Origin: Bacteroidales bacterium
GTDB taxonomy: Bacteria > Bacteroidota > Bacteroidia > Bacteroidales > UBA932
NCBI GenBank assembly: GCA_017437755.1
Contig: JAFRXI010000010.1
Span: forward strand, 52,464 to 116,463
DNA: 64,000 nucleotides
Direction of reading: 5' to 3'
The position numbers and the translations under genes are program-made. Below the pieces are notes generated by a model. That model searched no databases, was not told the origin of the DNA, and saw nothing but the letters and a program-made list of their open reading frames with translations. Below, piece after piece: positions 22,756 to 30,634 of the stretch. How positions within the stretch are numbered: position 1 is the first letter of the stretch; each line of letters opens with the position of its first letter.

Positions 22756-23427
22756 ATGGCAAAATATACCAAACTCCAGACTCTAACGGCAATCAAGGAA
22801 ACCGGAATGGTTCCCGTATTCTACAATGCCGACGTTGAAATCGCAAAACAGGTGGTCCGCGCATGCTGGGAAGGCGGCGTAAGGGCCTTCGAATTCACCA
22901 ACAGGGGCGATTTTGCCCAGCAGGTGTTCTCCGAACTGTCCAAGTTCGTGGTAAAGGAATGCCCGGGGATGATACTCGGTGCCGGAACCATCATCGATCC
23001 GGCAACGGCTGCCATCTATATCCAGCTGGGTGCCAACTTCATCGTGGGCCCTTACCTCAATCCCGACGTGGCCAGGCTGTGCAACCGCCGCGGTATCCCA
23101 TACTCCCCCGGCTGCGGAAGCGTGACCGAGATAGGTACGGCCCAGGAACTTGGCTGCGACCTCTGCAAGGTATTCCCTGCCGGCAGCGTGGGCGGTCCCG
23201 GCTTTGTAAAGGGCGTACTCGCTCCCCTGCCCTGGTCCATGATAATGGTTACCGGAGGCGTGGAACCTGAGGAAGAGAATCTTACCAAATGGATGAAATC
23301 AGGCGTCACCGCCGTGGGGATGGGTTCCAAGCTGTTCCCCAAGGAAATGATATCCGCCGGTAACTGGGAGGCTATTTCCCAAAAGTGCCGCGAGGCGCTG
23401 GGATGGATCGCCGCCGCAAGGGGCTGA
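22756..23427 (+). CDS. eda: KDPG/KHG aldolase
   Basis: A 223-residue class I aldolase of the Eda family, cleaving 2-keto-3-deoxy-6-phosphogluconate to pyruvate and glyceraldehyde 3-phosphate. The catalytic lysine lies in [14 protein letters not shown] (near residue 139). The phosphate-binding and substrate segments [19 protein letters not shown] and [12 protein letters not shown] are present. It is the second gene of the kdgK-eda operon and ends before a strong terminator. No hexuronate isomerase or dehydratase gene is in the window, so upstream steps must be encoded elsewhere. Confidence 0.93.
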   Translation: MAKYTKLQTLTAIKETGMVPVFYNADVEIAKQVVRACWEGGVRAFEFTNRGDFAQQVFSELSKFVVKECPGMILGAGTIIDPATAAIYIQLGANFIVGPYLNPDVARLCNRRGIPYSPGCGSVTEIGTAQELGCDLCKVFPAGSVGGPGFVKGVLAPLPWSMIMVTGGVEPEEENLTKWMKSGVTAVGMGSKLFPKEMISAGNWEAISQKCREALGWIAAARG

Positions 23428-23442
23428 TTCACACGTTATTCA

Positions 23443-23476
23443 AAAAGGGCTGCCCGGTCATCCAGGCAGCCCTTTT
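23443..23476. terminator. Bidirectional rho-independent terminator
   Basis: AAAAGGGCTGCC and GGCAGCCCTTTT form a perfect 12-base-pair stem with a 10-base loop. The A and T runs at its base let it serve both eda (plus) and the convergent lipoprotein gene (minus). Confidence 0.88.
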
Positions 23477-23496
23477 GCTTTTCAAGCCAAACCCGG

Positions 23497-26253
23497 TTAC
23501 TCTGTTTCCAGGTCCACGAGGCCGTAAAGGACAGGCATATCACCTGAAGTATCCCATATAGCGCTGCTCCATCCGATGGTATTTGCCTGGGTGGAAGCGG
23601 TGGCATTTGTAGCCACACCGTGATAGGGCTGATAATAGGTTGCGCTCAGATCCCATGTCAGCGGAGAGGATCCCCATACATAGGGGCCCGGCTGGTCGAA
23701 GGTCGCCGTAGTGCGGTCTGCGACGCTCTCGGCACCGTCGGTAAAGACGAGCGACGAACTGTGGAAATTGTTGGAAAGCGTATAGCCCTGGCCGTCGATT
23801 TCTCCGATGATTGCACCCGAACTGCGGGTAGCGTTGTAGTCACGGTCCCTGGTGGCCGTAATAGCCGGGGAATAAACCAGATTGTCCTTGAGGGTAAAAG
23901 AATGGCCGCTTACATCCGTGACACTCATCCTGCCGCCTATTCCGCCCACTCCGGCAACTCCGATGACGTCACCCTTGACAAGGTTCCCGGACACCACCTT
24001 TGCGCCCACGCTGTTGTTGACAAGCCCGAAGACACCTCCGACATTGGTAGCGCCCTTCACATCGGAAGAAACGACGTTGTCAGTGACTTTGGTTCCCAGG
24101 GTCAAGGCAGCGGCTATTCCGCCCACGCTGCCCGCAAGGTTGTTCTGGAAGGTACCGCGGAATTCACATCCGGTAATGGTGGAAGCCGATGCATAGGCTG
24201 TTATTCCGCCGTGATGGGTCTGACGTTCAGAGGCGGTCAGCGTCCCCATATTGATGCAGTTCCTGATGGTTCCGTTGTAGATGACACCAACTATGCCGCC
24301 GTAGTAAACGGACTTGTTGGATTCCGGGACATCACCCACGGTTGATATGGTTCCCTTGAATACACAGCGGTCCACGACGTTGTCGATGCACGCGTCATCC
24401 GAGCCGCTGGGGAAACTTCCGACGATTCCTCCGGCACGGCTGTCATCCGGCCTGGCAAAGATATCCATGTAGGAAGTACAGCCCTGAACCATGATATTGG
24501 AGGCCTTATGGCTGGCCACGTCGGCACCGCCCAGGATTCCGCCTATATGCTTGCCGGTATGGATGATTATGCTGCCCCGGGACTCGCATGTGGAGATTGT
24601 CATGGGGAACCTCGTGGCACCCACGATTCCGCCGGCGAAGGTGTTGGCGTCAATCTCTCCGATGAAGGAACAGCTGTCCACCAGCGGAGGGGTAGCATCG
24701 TTGACATATCCAACCACGCCGCCGATGAAGCCATGGCCCTTCAGCTTGGTATTCCTGACACTCACATATTCAATGGTAACAGCCTTGGACAGGATTCGTC
24801 CCACTGCACCTCCCATTATGTTGCACAGCCGCGAACCGTCGCAATTGATGGTGAATCCGTCAACCCGGCAGTGGGATATCTTTCCGTATACTCCGGAACC
24901 GGCTATGGCGCCGAATCCCACACCGCCGGTCTGGAGGATGGTGCTTGTGGTAATTGAAGAATTGCGGACCTCCACATTCTCAATCAGGGCGGGATAGTCC
25001 TTACCGCTGGCACCATAACCTGCGAAAGCGGTGACAATACCCGTATCATTGTTGTCTCCGGTATAGCCGTTGGTTATCTTTGCGTTTTCAAAGATGACGT
25101 TCCTTACGGTTCCGTTCAGGATGGAGACAAAGCCGCAGTGCTGGTAGCTGCCCTCTATGGTAAGATTCTTGATGACATGGCCGTCGCCGTTGAAATCGAT
25201 GGCCTTGTCATAGGTGCTGACGCTGTTGAGGGGATCCCACTTTCCGGCTACCGAAGGCTCCATATCCACGTCGGAAATCATCTTGAACCATATCTTCTGG
25301 CCATTGGAAAGGGCGGAAGCGATGCTGTTCATGTGGATATAGTTGGCAATGAGGAAAGGCTTCTGCTCAGTTCCGTCGCCGCCGGCGAACGAAGAGTCGC
25401 TGGCCCAGGACGAACGGTCAAGCGTAATGGTGTACATCTTGCCTCCGGTCAGCGTCATCTGGGAAGGCTTGAACGTCTTCATGAACGAGCCGATGTCGGT
25501 GGTTACCGATACGGTCAGTATGGACGATCCAGAAATGACCGCACCCTGCCAGCTGAGGTCGAAGTAACAGACAAGGGGGTCGCCGTTTGCAGGGACGTCG
25601 AAGTTCTTGAGAGTCAGCTCCATGGCCCTTCCGGCCGAGTTCTCGGCATTGGTGGCATAGAAAGACTTGTCGCTGGAAGAAATCGCTACCTTGGTCGCTG
25701 TCTTGGCCCCGAGGGGAATGCTCATTACAAGCTTCAGGGTACCGTTTTCCTTGAAAGTGGCACCGTTTGCCTGAGCCCATTCCGGAGTGAAAGAAACACT
25801 CTTGTAATCCTTTACACCCGTGAGCATGGCGTTATATCTCAAGTGGGCCGTGGATCCGTTCCCCGTCTGGGTCTGGGAAGCATAACTGCGGGCGTTCACA
25901 GCCTCCTCGCTTGCGTAACTGCCGGGAAGTATAACGGTATATGGGCCTTCCTTGACCTCCTTGCCTTCAAAGGTGGCCTGCTTCTCGGTGAAATCCTTTA
26001 TGGAATAAACGGCATCCTTGCCGCCGCCGATCACACGGAGATTGTCGGATTTCTCCCAGGACAGTCTTATCGCGGTCTCGCCGTCGGCAAATGCCACCTT
26101 TGATTCCGGACCTTCCTGAAGTTCCCCGGACGGGAAAGATGCCGTCATGGTCACAACGTCACCATCGAGGCCGATTTCCGGGTTCTCCCTCATGCAACCG
26201 GTAATAACAGCCGTGACCGAAACCACGGCGGCAAAGATAAATAACCTTTTCAT
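23497..26253 (-). CDS. Large surface lipoprotein, fimbrillin-like start and GLUG-type beta-helix
   Basis: A 918-residue lipoprotein (signal ending VITGCMREN, Cys near residue 20). The first 270 residues resemble the N-terminal domain of fimbrillin-like proteins (MTASFPSG, KVAFADGETAIRLSWEKSDN). From about residue 300 comes a long run of repeats with GG-I-G cores (FAGGIVGATRF, HIGGILGGADV, YYGGIVGVIYNG), typical of GLUG-motif right-handed beta-helices. It is probably displayed at the cell surface as an adhesin or glycan-binding protein. A related repeat segment occurs at the end of the divergent lipoprotein at 26369. No catalytic motif was seen. Confidence 0.82.
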   Translation of the reverse strand: MKRLFIFAAVVSVTAVITGCMRENPEIGLDGDVVTMTASFPSGELQEGPESKVAFADGETAIRLSWEKSDNLRVIGGGKDAVYSIKDFTEKQATFEGKEVKEGPYTVILPGSYASEEAVNARSYASQTQTGNGSTAHLRYNAMLTGVKDYKSVSFTPEWAQANGATFKENGTLKLVMSIPLGAKTATKVAISSSDKSFYATNAENSAGRAMELTLKNFDVPANGDPLVCYFDLSWQGAVISGSSILTVSVTTDIGSFMKTFKPSQMTLTGGKMYTITLDRSSWASDSSFAGGDGTEQKPFLIANYIHMNSIASALSNGQKIWFKMISDVDMEPSVAGKWDPLNSVSTYDKAIDFNGDGHVIKNLTIEGSYQHCGFVSILNGTVRNVIFENAKITNGYTGDNNDTGIVTAFAGYGASGKDYPALIENVEVRNSSITTSTILQTGGVGFGAIAGSGVYGKISHCRVDGFTINCDGSRLCNIMGGAVGRILSKAVTIEYVSVRNTKLKGHGFIGGVVGYVNDATPPLVDSCSFIGEIDANTFAGGIVGATRFPMTISTCESRGSIIIHTGKHIGGILGGADVASHKASNIMVQGCTSYMDIFARPDDSRAGGIVGSFPSGSDDACIDNVVDRCVFKGTISTVGDVPESNKSVYYGGIVGVIYNGTIRNCINMGTLTASERQTHHGGITAYASASTITGCEFRGTFQNNLAGSVGGIAAALTLGTKVTDNVVSSDVKGATNVGGVFGLVNNSVGAKVVSGNLVKGDVIGVAGVGGIGGRMSVTDVSGHSFTLKDNLVYSPAITATRDRDYNATRSSGAIIGEIDGQGYTLSNNFHSSSLVFTDGAESVADRTTATFDQPGPYVWGSSPLTWDLSATYYQPYHGVATNATASTQANTIGWSSAIWDTSGDMPVLYGLVDLETE

Positions 26254-26281
26254 TATATATAAGTTTTCATTCCTTTGAGCA

Positions 26282-26289
26282 CAAATATA
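26282..26289 (-). promoter_or_regulatory. -7 promoter element of the large lipoprotein gene
   Basis: TATATTTG on the minus strand, matching TAnnTTTG, 28 bases before the start codon. Confidence 0.55.
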
Positions 26290-26312
26290 AAAATAAATTA
26301 TTATATTCGCGC

Positions 26313-26324
26313 TATCAATTGATA
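26313..26324. promoter_or_regulatory. Perfect palindrome between divergent lipoprotein genes
   Basis: TATCAATTGATA is a perfect 12-base palindrome in the 115-base divergent spacer, in the region expected for the minus-strand -33. It could be a shared operator. AT-rich palindromes also arise by chance, so confidence is modest. Confidence 0.35.
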
Positions 26325-26368
26325 ATAATCAATAGCCATTTCGATATTTATTCGATTTTTTATCGCAT

Positions 26369-27895
26369 ATGAAACGACTCTTTTCAGCTTTCCTGATTGC
26401 ATCCCTCCTTATCACCGGATGCGGCAAGCCCAAGCCGGAAACGCCTGGTAACCAGGAACAGACAGATCCCCAGAATCCCGACCAGCCCGGGCAGCCTGAA
26501 GATCCTTCCGTCAACGCAACCGCCGGTCTGACCGACCATAACGGTGAATCCCTCTATGACGATGCCAATGGCGGAGGTACGACTGGTCCGCTGCTCAAGG
26601 TCCTTTTCATAGGCAACAGTTTCACCCAGGATGCCGTATGGCATCTCCCCGACGTGTTGAGGAATTCCGGTATAAACAATATCAAGATGATAGACGTGTA
26701 TATCGGAGGACGGCTCCTGTCACAGTACAATGACGAATTCTCCACCGGCACTGCCAACAACGCCTATACGTCGGAACCCGGCAGCGTGGCATGGCGCAAC
26801 GTCACCGGCAAGACCCTCCAGCAGATATGCGAGAGCGACAAGTGGGATGTCATCACCCTTCAGGAGCACACCGGAAACGTTGCCGCATGGGGCTGGACAG
26901 ATGCCAAGAAGACTGTGATTAAGAGCCTCTTGGACAAGATCAAGGCCACCCAGAAGGACAACAAGCCCAAGTTCTACTACCTGATGAGCCAGTCGTACTA
27001 TGATTTTGCCAAGATGTCGGGCCAGAAGGCAAACTGGATATTCAACAGCCAGACTTCCATGTATGACGTATGCGTGGCTTTTGCAAAGAGCGCAGTTGAG
27101 GAGCTTGGCTTTGACGGGATTGTTCCCTCGGGAACCTACATGCAGAATATCCGCACATCTTCCGTCAACTCCGCAATGGACATGACTCGTGACGGTTACC
27201 ACATGGACTATGGCCTTGCCCGTTACGGCGGCGCCTGCACCGTGTATGAGGCATGCATGAAACCTTACCTCGGACTCTCCCTTGGCGAGAACTACACCTA
27301 TGCCCAGAACGAAACCGCATCCACCGGTCACTCCACTCCCGTCAACAAGGAGAACGGGGCGGTGGCCAGAAGGGCGGCCCAGCTTGCCGTAGCCTCACCG
27401 TGGGCCATCACCGACATGGGCGGACGTACGACCAAGGCAGGAATCTCCGACGCATGGGGCATGGTGGACCTGGCCCTTACGGTCAACAACGGCGAGTCCA
27501 TCCAGCGTTTCTGCAACAGCGAAGGCAAGATAGTCCTGCTCAACGACATCGACATGAGCAAATTGCGCATATGGCTGCCTATCGGACTGGTGACCCTTTC
27601 AGGGAGCGCACCCAACCAGACCCTCAACATCGGCCACGCCTTCACCGGTCATTTTGACGGTCAGGGCCACAAGATTACGGGGCTCAACCTCCTCTGCGAC
27701 AACGCTATTGCCAACCGCCCGTGGGGCCTGTTCGGCTGCGTGGGCGAAGGCGGCAAGGTCGAGAACCTCATTCTGGACTCCTCCTGCACAGTCACTGACA
27801 AGTCAACCGCCACCACTTTCCTGAGCCCCGTCGCGGGCGTCGTCCTGAAAGGCGGCAGCGTGACAAACGTCACGGACAATTCAACGAGGAAATAG
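26369..27895 (+). CDS. DUF4886 SGNH-like lipoprotein with GLUG-like tail
   Basis: A 508-residue lipoprotein (signal ending LLITGCGKP, Cys near residue 18) with a Pro/Gln/Asp-rich linker to about residue 50. The main domain is DUF4886: LFIGNSFTQDAVWHLPDVL carries the Gly-Asn-Ser block of SGNH hydrolases, and DGYHMDYGLARYGGAC carries the Asp-x-x-His block. This suggests an esterase acting on acylated glycans or another ester. After about residue 330 comes a helical part and then a beta-rich segment (HFDGQGHKITGLNLLCDN) like the repeats of the divergent lipoprotein. The ester substrate is unknown. Confidence 0.82.
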   Translation: MKRLFSAFLIASLLITGCGKPKPETPGNQEQTDPQNPDQPGQPEDPSVNATAGLTDHNGESLYDDANGGGTTGPLLKVLFIGNSFTQDAVWHLPDVLRNSGINNIKMIDVYIGGRLLSQYNDEFSTGTANNAYTSEPGSVAWRNVTGKTLQQICESDKWDVITLQEHTGNVAAWGWTDAKKTVIKSLLDKIKATQKDNKPKFYYLMSQSYYDFAKMSGQKANWIFNSQTSMYDVCVAFAKSAVEELGFDGIVPSGTYMQNIRTSSVNSAMDMTRDGYHMDYGLARYGGACTVYEACMKPYLGLSLGENYTYAQNETASTGHSTPVNKENGAVARRAAQLAVASPWAITDMGGRTTKAGISDAWGMVDLALTVNNGESIQRFCNSEGKIVLLNDIDMSKLRIWLPIGLVTLSGSAPNQTLNIGHAFTGHFDGQGHKITGLNLLCDNAIANRPWGLFGCVGEGGKVENLILDSSCTVTDKSTATTFLSPVAGVVLKGGSVTNVTDNSTRK

Positions 27896-27916
27896 CCCAA
27901 TCCAAGCTAACGTAAC

Positions 27917-27940
27917 GGCCGGGGTTTTTCCCCGGCCTTT
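27917..27940 (+). terminator. Rho-independent terminator after the DUF4886 gene
   Basis: GGCCGGGG and CCCCGGCC form an 8-base-pair GC stem with a TTTTT loop, followed by TTTATTT. Confidence 0.88.
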
Positions 27941-27964
27941 ATTTATATACGCCACATATCCCTA

Positions 27965-27995
27965 TTGCTTGTTTAAACGATTTAGCATATATTTG
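27965..27995 (+). promoter_or_regulatory. Promoter with LacI-type operator (site 1) before the FG-GAP gene
   Basis: TTG at 27965-27967, a 20-base spacer and TATATTTG at 27988-27995. The operator TGTTTAAACGATTTAGCA (27970-27987) fills the spacer and abuts the -7 element, so a bound repressor would block polymerase. It shares TAAATCGTTT (reverse strand) with sites at 41871, 46307 and 47410. Confidence 0.75.
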
Positions 27996-28020
27996 CATTA
28001 ATTGGATAAACCACAATGAT

Positions 28021-29976
28021 ATGAACAAGCCCGGATCTTTTTTGACAGTATTTACGGCGTTGGCAATGCTCCCGTCAATTGGAGTACACGCAAAGGGCAA
28101 AGAGCTCCCTGAAGCTATTCCGATTGAATATGGTACCGATGCCACGGTAGCGCTGGGTGTCGGCCTTTGGGGTATTCCCCTCCCTACCGACTTTGATGGT
28201 GACGGGATTAACGACCTACTTGTATCATGCCCTGACAAACCGTATAATGGCATTTATTTCTTCCGCAACATAGGGACAAATTCCGATCCATTATTCGACA
28301 AGGCCGTAAAAGTCTATAAAAAAGGGCCCAACAATATCCGTGTCTGCACTTATGGCGATAAACAGCATGTCCTTGCAAAAGAAACGGAGTATCGTGGCTT
28401 TTTCGCCGGAAAGTTCCTAGGTGAACCGATCCCGATCCAATATGATGGAGAACGGCTCGGCGCCACGTATAACAGGTCCAGATCAAACATGTGGAATTAC
28501 ACCGACTGGGACGGCGACGGCGATGCTGACATCATTGTCGGGATTGACACCTGGGATGACTACGGCTGGGACAATGCATACAATGCAGAAGGCAAGTGGA
28601 CCAACGGTCCACTGCATGGATATGTCTATTTACTTGAGAATGTTAACGGCCAGTACATAAACAAGGGTAGGATAAAAGCAGGAGGCAAGGATATCGATAC
28701 ATTCGGAGCACCATGCCCATGCCTGGCAGACTTTGACGGAGACGGGCTTCAAGACATTATCTGCGGTGAATTCCTGGACGGACTGACATGGTTCAAAAAC
28801 GCCGGTACCTCCACTCAACCTGAATTCAAAGAGGGAAAGAGGCTGGCCAACAAAAATGGAGAAATACGTTTTCATATCGAGATGATAGTCCCGGTACCAT
28901 TCGACTTTGACAAGGACGGGCATATAGACCTTGTTGTCGGGGATGAAGACGGAACGGTTTCCTGGGTCCGTAATACAGGAAAGACGTGGAAAGGGATGCC
29001 TCTTTTCAACAACCCGGTCAGATTCAAGCAGAAAGCTGACCTGGTCAAATTCGGGGCCCTGGCCACACCATGCAGTTACGACTGGGACGGGGATGGAGAA
29101 GAAGACTTAATAACCGGGAACTCTGCCGGAGAAATCGCCTATATCCGCAACCTCGGCGGCGGAAAGTGGGACACTCCCGAATTGTTTACCGTCAAATGCA
29201 AGCCTTTCAGGATTATGGCTGGAGAAAACGGATCGATCCAGGGCCCTGCAGAACGCAAGTGGGGTTATACCGTCCTCAGCGTTGCTGACTGGGACGGAGA
29301 CGGGAAAGCAGACATCATCTTCAATTCCATCTGGGGAAAAGTCCAGTGGATGAAAGGGCTTGGCGGGACCAGACTTTCCTGGCCGAAGGATGTCAAGGTT
29401 GCCTGGGAGAGTGAAACACCCAAGGTGAAGTGGAACTGGTGGATTCCGGAAAAGGGAACCCTGGCCACACAATGGAGGACCACTCCGGTTGCAGTTGACT
29501 GGAATAAGGATGGCATGTGCGACCTAGTTACACTTGACCAGGAGGGATGGCTTTGCCTTTATGAGCGCCGGAAGGACGGGCTACTGAATCCGGGGAAACG
29601 GATTTTCTTCGGCACGAACGGATCGGTATACAATAATCGGAAAGGAATAACTGACACAACCCCGGGGCCTCTTCGGCTTAATGACATGGAAGCAGGCAAG
29701 TCCGGTCGAAGGAAGATTTGTTTTGCAGACTGGGACAATGACGGATATCAGGACCTGATCGTCGATGGTCCTTCAGCCGTATGGTGGCAGGGGAAGCCGG
29801 CTGCTGATGGACTGTACCTGCTTACTTATAAGGGAGACATGTCCAGTACGATACTGGAGGGACATACCACCTGCCCTACACCCGTAGACTGGAATCATGA
29901 CGGAACAGTTGATATTCTGCTTGGTGCCGAGGACGGCCATTTCTATCTGATAAAAAACATTAATCTGTCAGAATAA
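28021..29976 (+). CDS. Secreted FG-GAP/VCBS repeat protein of the PUL
   Basis: A 651-residue exported protein (signal ending SIGVHAKGK near residue 23) built from FG-GAP/VCBS-type beta-propeller repeats. Calcium-loop motifs of the DxDxDG type recur: DFDGDGINDL, DWDGDGDADI, DFDGDGLQDI, DFDKDGHIDL, DWDGDGEEDL, DWDGDGKADI, DWNKDGMCDL, DWDNDGYQDL and DWNHDGTVDI. That is about nine, enough for one or two propellers. Such proteins bind glycans, and some enzymes use the same scaffold; no catalytic signature is obvious here. It is on the opposite strand from the main PUL operon but carries the same LacI-type operator, so it is almost certainly co-regulated. Confidence 0.85.
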   Translation: MNKPGSFLTVFTALAMLPSIGVHAKGKELPEAIPIEYGTDATVALGVGLWGIPLPTDFDGDGINDLLVSCPDKPYNGIYFFRNIGTNSDPLFDKAVKVYKKGPNNIRVCTYGDKQHVLAKETEYRGFFAGKFLGEPIPIQYDGERLGATYNRSRSNMWNYTDWDGDGDADIIVGIDTWDDYGWDNAYNAEGKWTNGPLHGYVYLLENVNGQYINKGRIKAGGKDIDTFGAPCPCLADFDGDGLQDIICGEFLDGLTWFKNAGTSTQPEFKEGKRLANKNGEIRFHIEMIVPVPFDFDKDGHIDLVVGDEDGTVSWVRNTGKTWKGMPLFNNPVRFKQKADLVKFGALATPCSYDWDGDGEEDLITGNSAGEIAYIRNLGGGKWDTPELFTVKCKPFRIMAGENGSIQGPAERKWGYTVLSVADWDGDGKADIIFNSIWGKVQWMKGLGGTRLSWPKDVKVAWESETPKVKWNWWIPEKGTLATQWRTTPVAVDWNKDGMCDLVTLDQEGWLCLYERRKDGLLNPGKRIFFGTNGSVYNNRKGITDTTPGPLRLNDMEAGKSGRRKICFADWDNDGYQDLIVDGPSAVWWQGKPAADGLYLLTYKGDMSSTILEGHTTCPTPVDWNHDGTVDILLGAEDGHFYLIKNINLSE

Positions 29977-30050
29977 ATAATTGACAGATATTTGCAAATC
30001 AAAAAGATTTATACCATCTTTGCAATAGCTTTTTAGGAAGTTAGCATGCA

Positions 30051-30575
30051 CTACGGTGCGTTGCCCCGCAGGGAGGAGTTTTCCTCCCTGTTGTTTTTAT
30101 ATAGCAGATGTATTTCCCCTTTATCAAACAGCCAGACTTCACACAGTGGCGCCCTTAAATGCAATCGCGCCTGTACAAGCTTTTTGATATGACGGTCCGC
30201 AGCTCCCTTATTATTGTCAATGATAATATGTGACGACTGCCCCATTCCGTTTGAAAGCATCCTGGACACCTTCTTTTTGTTCCAGGGACGTACATAGCTT
30301 TCATATTCATAAAAGAGGCCGTCAATACTTAGATCAGGGCATTTTCTCCAGCACCTAGTCCCAATTAAATCCCCAAACACCATGTGATACAGTAGATCCT
30401 TATAATGAACAGGAGAAAGCACCTTGACCTCCTGTCCCCTGCATGCAAAGCGACATGCAATGGTCAGTATATCATGATAATCCGGTTTTGTTTTATCAAG
30501 ACCCTTCATCAACAGCACCTTACCTCCATTACCATACTCCCTGTAAATGGAAAAGCATTCATTCCCTACAATCAT
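30051..30575 (-). CDS. Putative CdiA C-terminal-like nuclease domain protein
   Basis: A 174-residue protein with no signal peptide. The second half has an arrangement like the CdiA C-terminal tRNA nuclease domain found on Bacteroidota mobile elements: CPDLSIDGLFYEYESY (an acidic strand pair), then basic KKVSRMLSNGMGQSSHIIID, then IKKLVQARLHLRAPLCEVWL and FDKGEIHLLY. Similarity is judged by eye and is only suggestive. It lies between two convergent PUL genes, looks lower in GC than they do, and has no partner immunity gene of the same strand nearby. It may be a passenger gene. Alternative: an uncharacterised PUL-linked protein. Confidence 0.5.
   Translation of the reverse strand: MIVGNECFSIYREYGNGGKVLLMKGLDKTKPDYHDILTIACRFACRGQEVKVLSPVHYKDLLYHMVFGDLIGTRCWRKCPDLSIDGLFYEYESYVRPWNKKKVSRMLSNGMGQSSHIIIDNNKGAADRHIKKLVQARLHLRAPLCEVWLFDKGEIHLLYKNNREENSSLRGNAP
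30069..30097 (+). terminator. Terminator of the FG-GAP gene, inside the end of a convergent gene
   Basis: CAGGGAGGA (30069-30077) pairs with TCCTCCCTG (30082-30090), then TTGTTTTT. It lies over the last codons of the minus-strand gene at 30051-30575. Confidence 0.7.
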
Positions 30576-30634
30576 TCCGCATCAGTTTGTGGCAAGATAT
30601 GGAAAAAACAGGGGAATTACAACTATGCCTGGAA

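Noticed and set aside
23620-26103. Long plus-strand frames opposite the 918-residue lipoprotein
   Set aside because: They have no start context, signal or recognisable domain, and are explained by the GC-rich third positions of the minus-strand gene.
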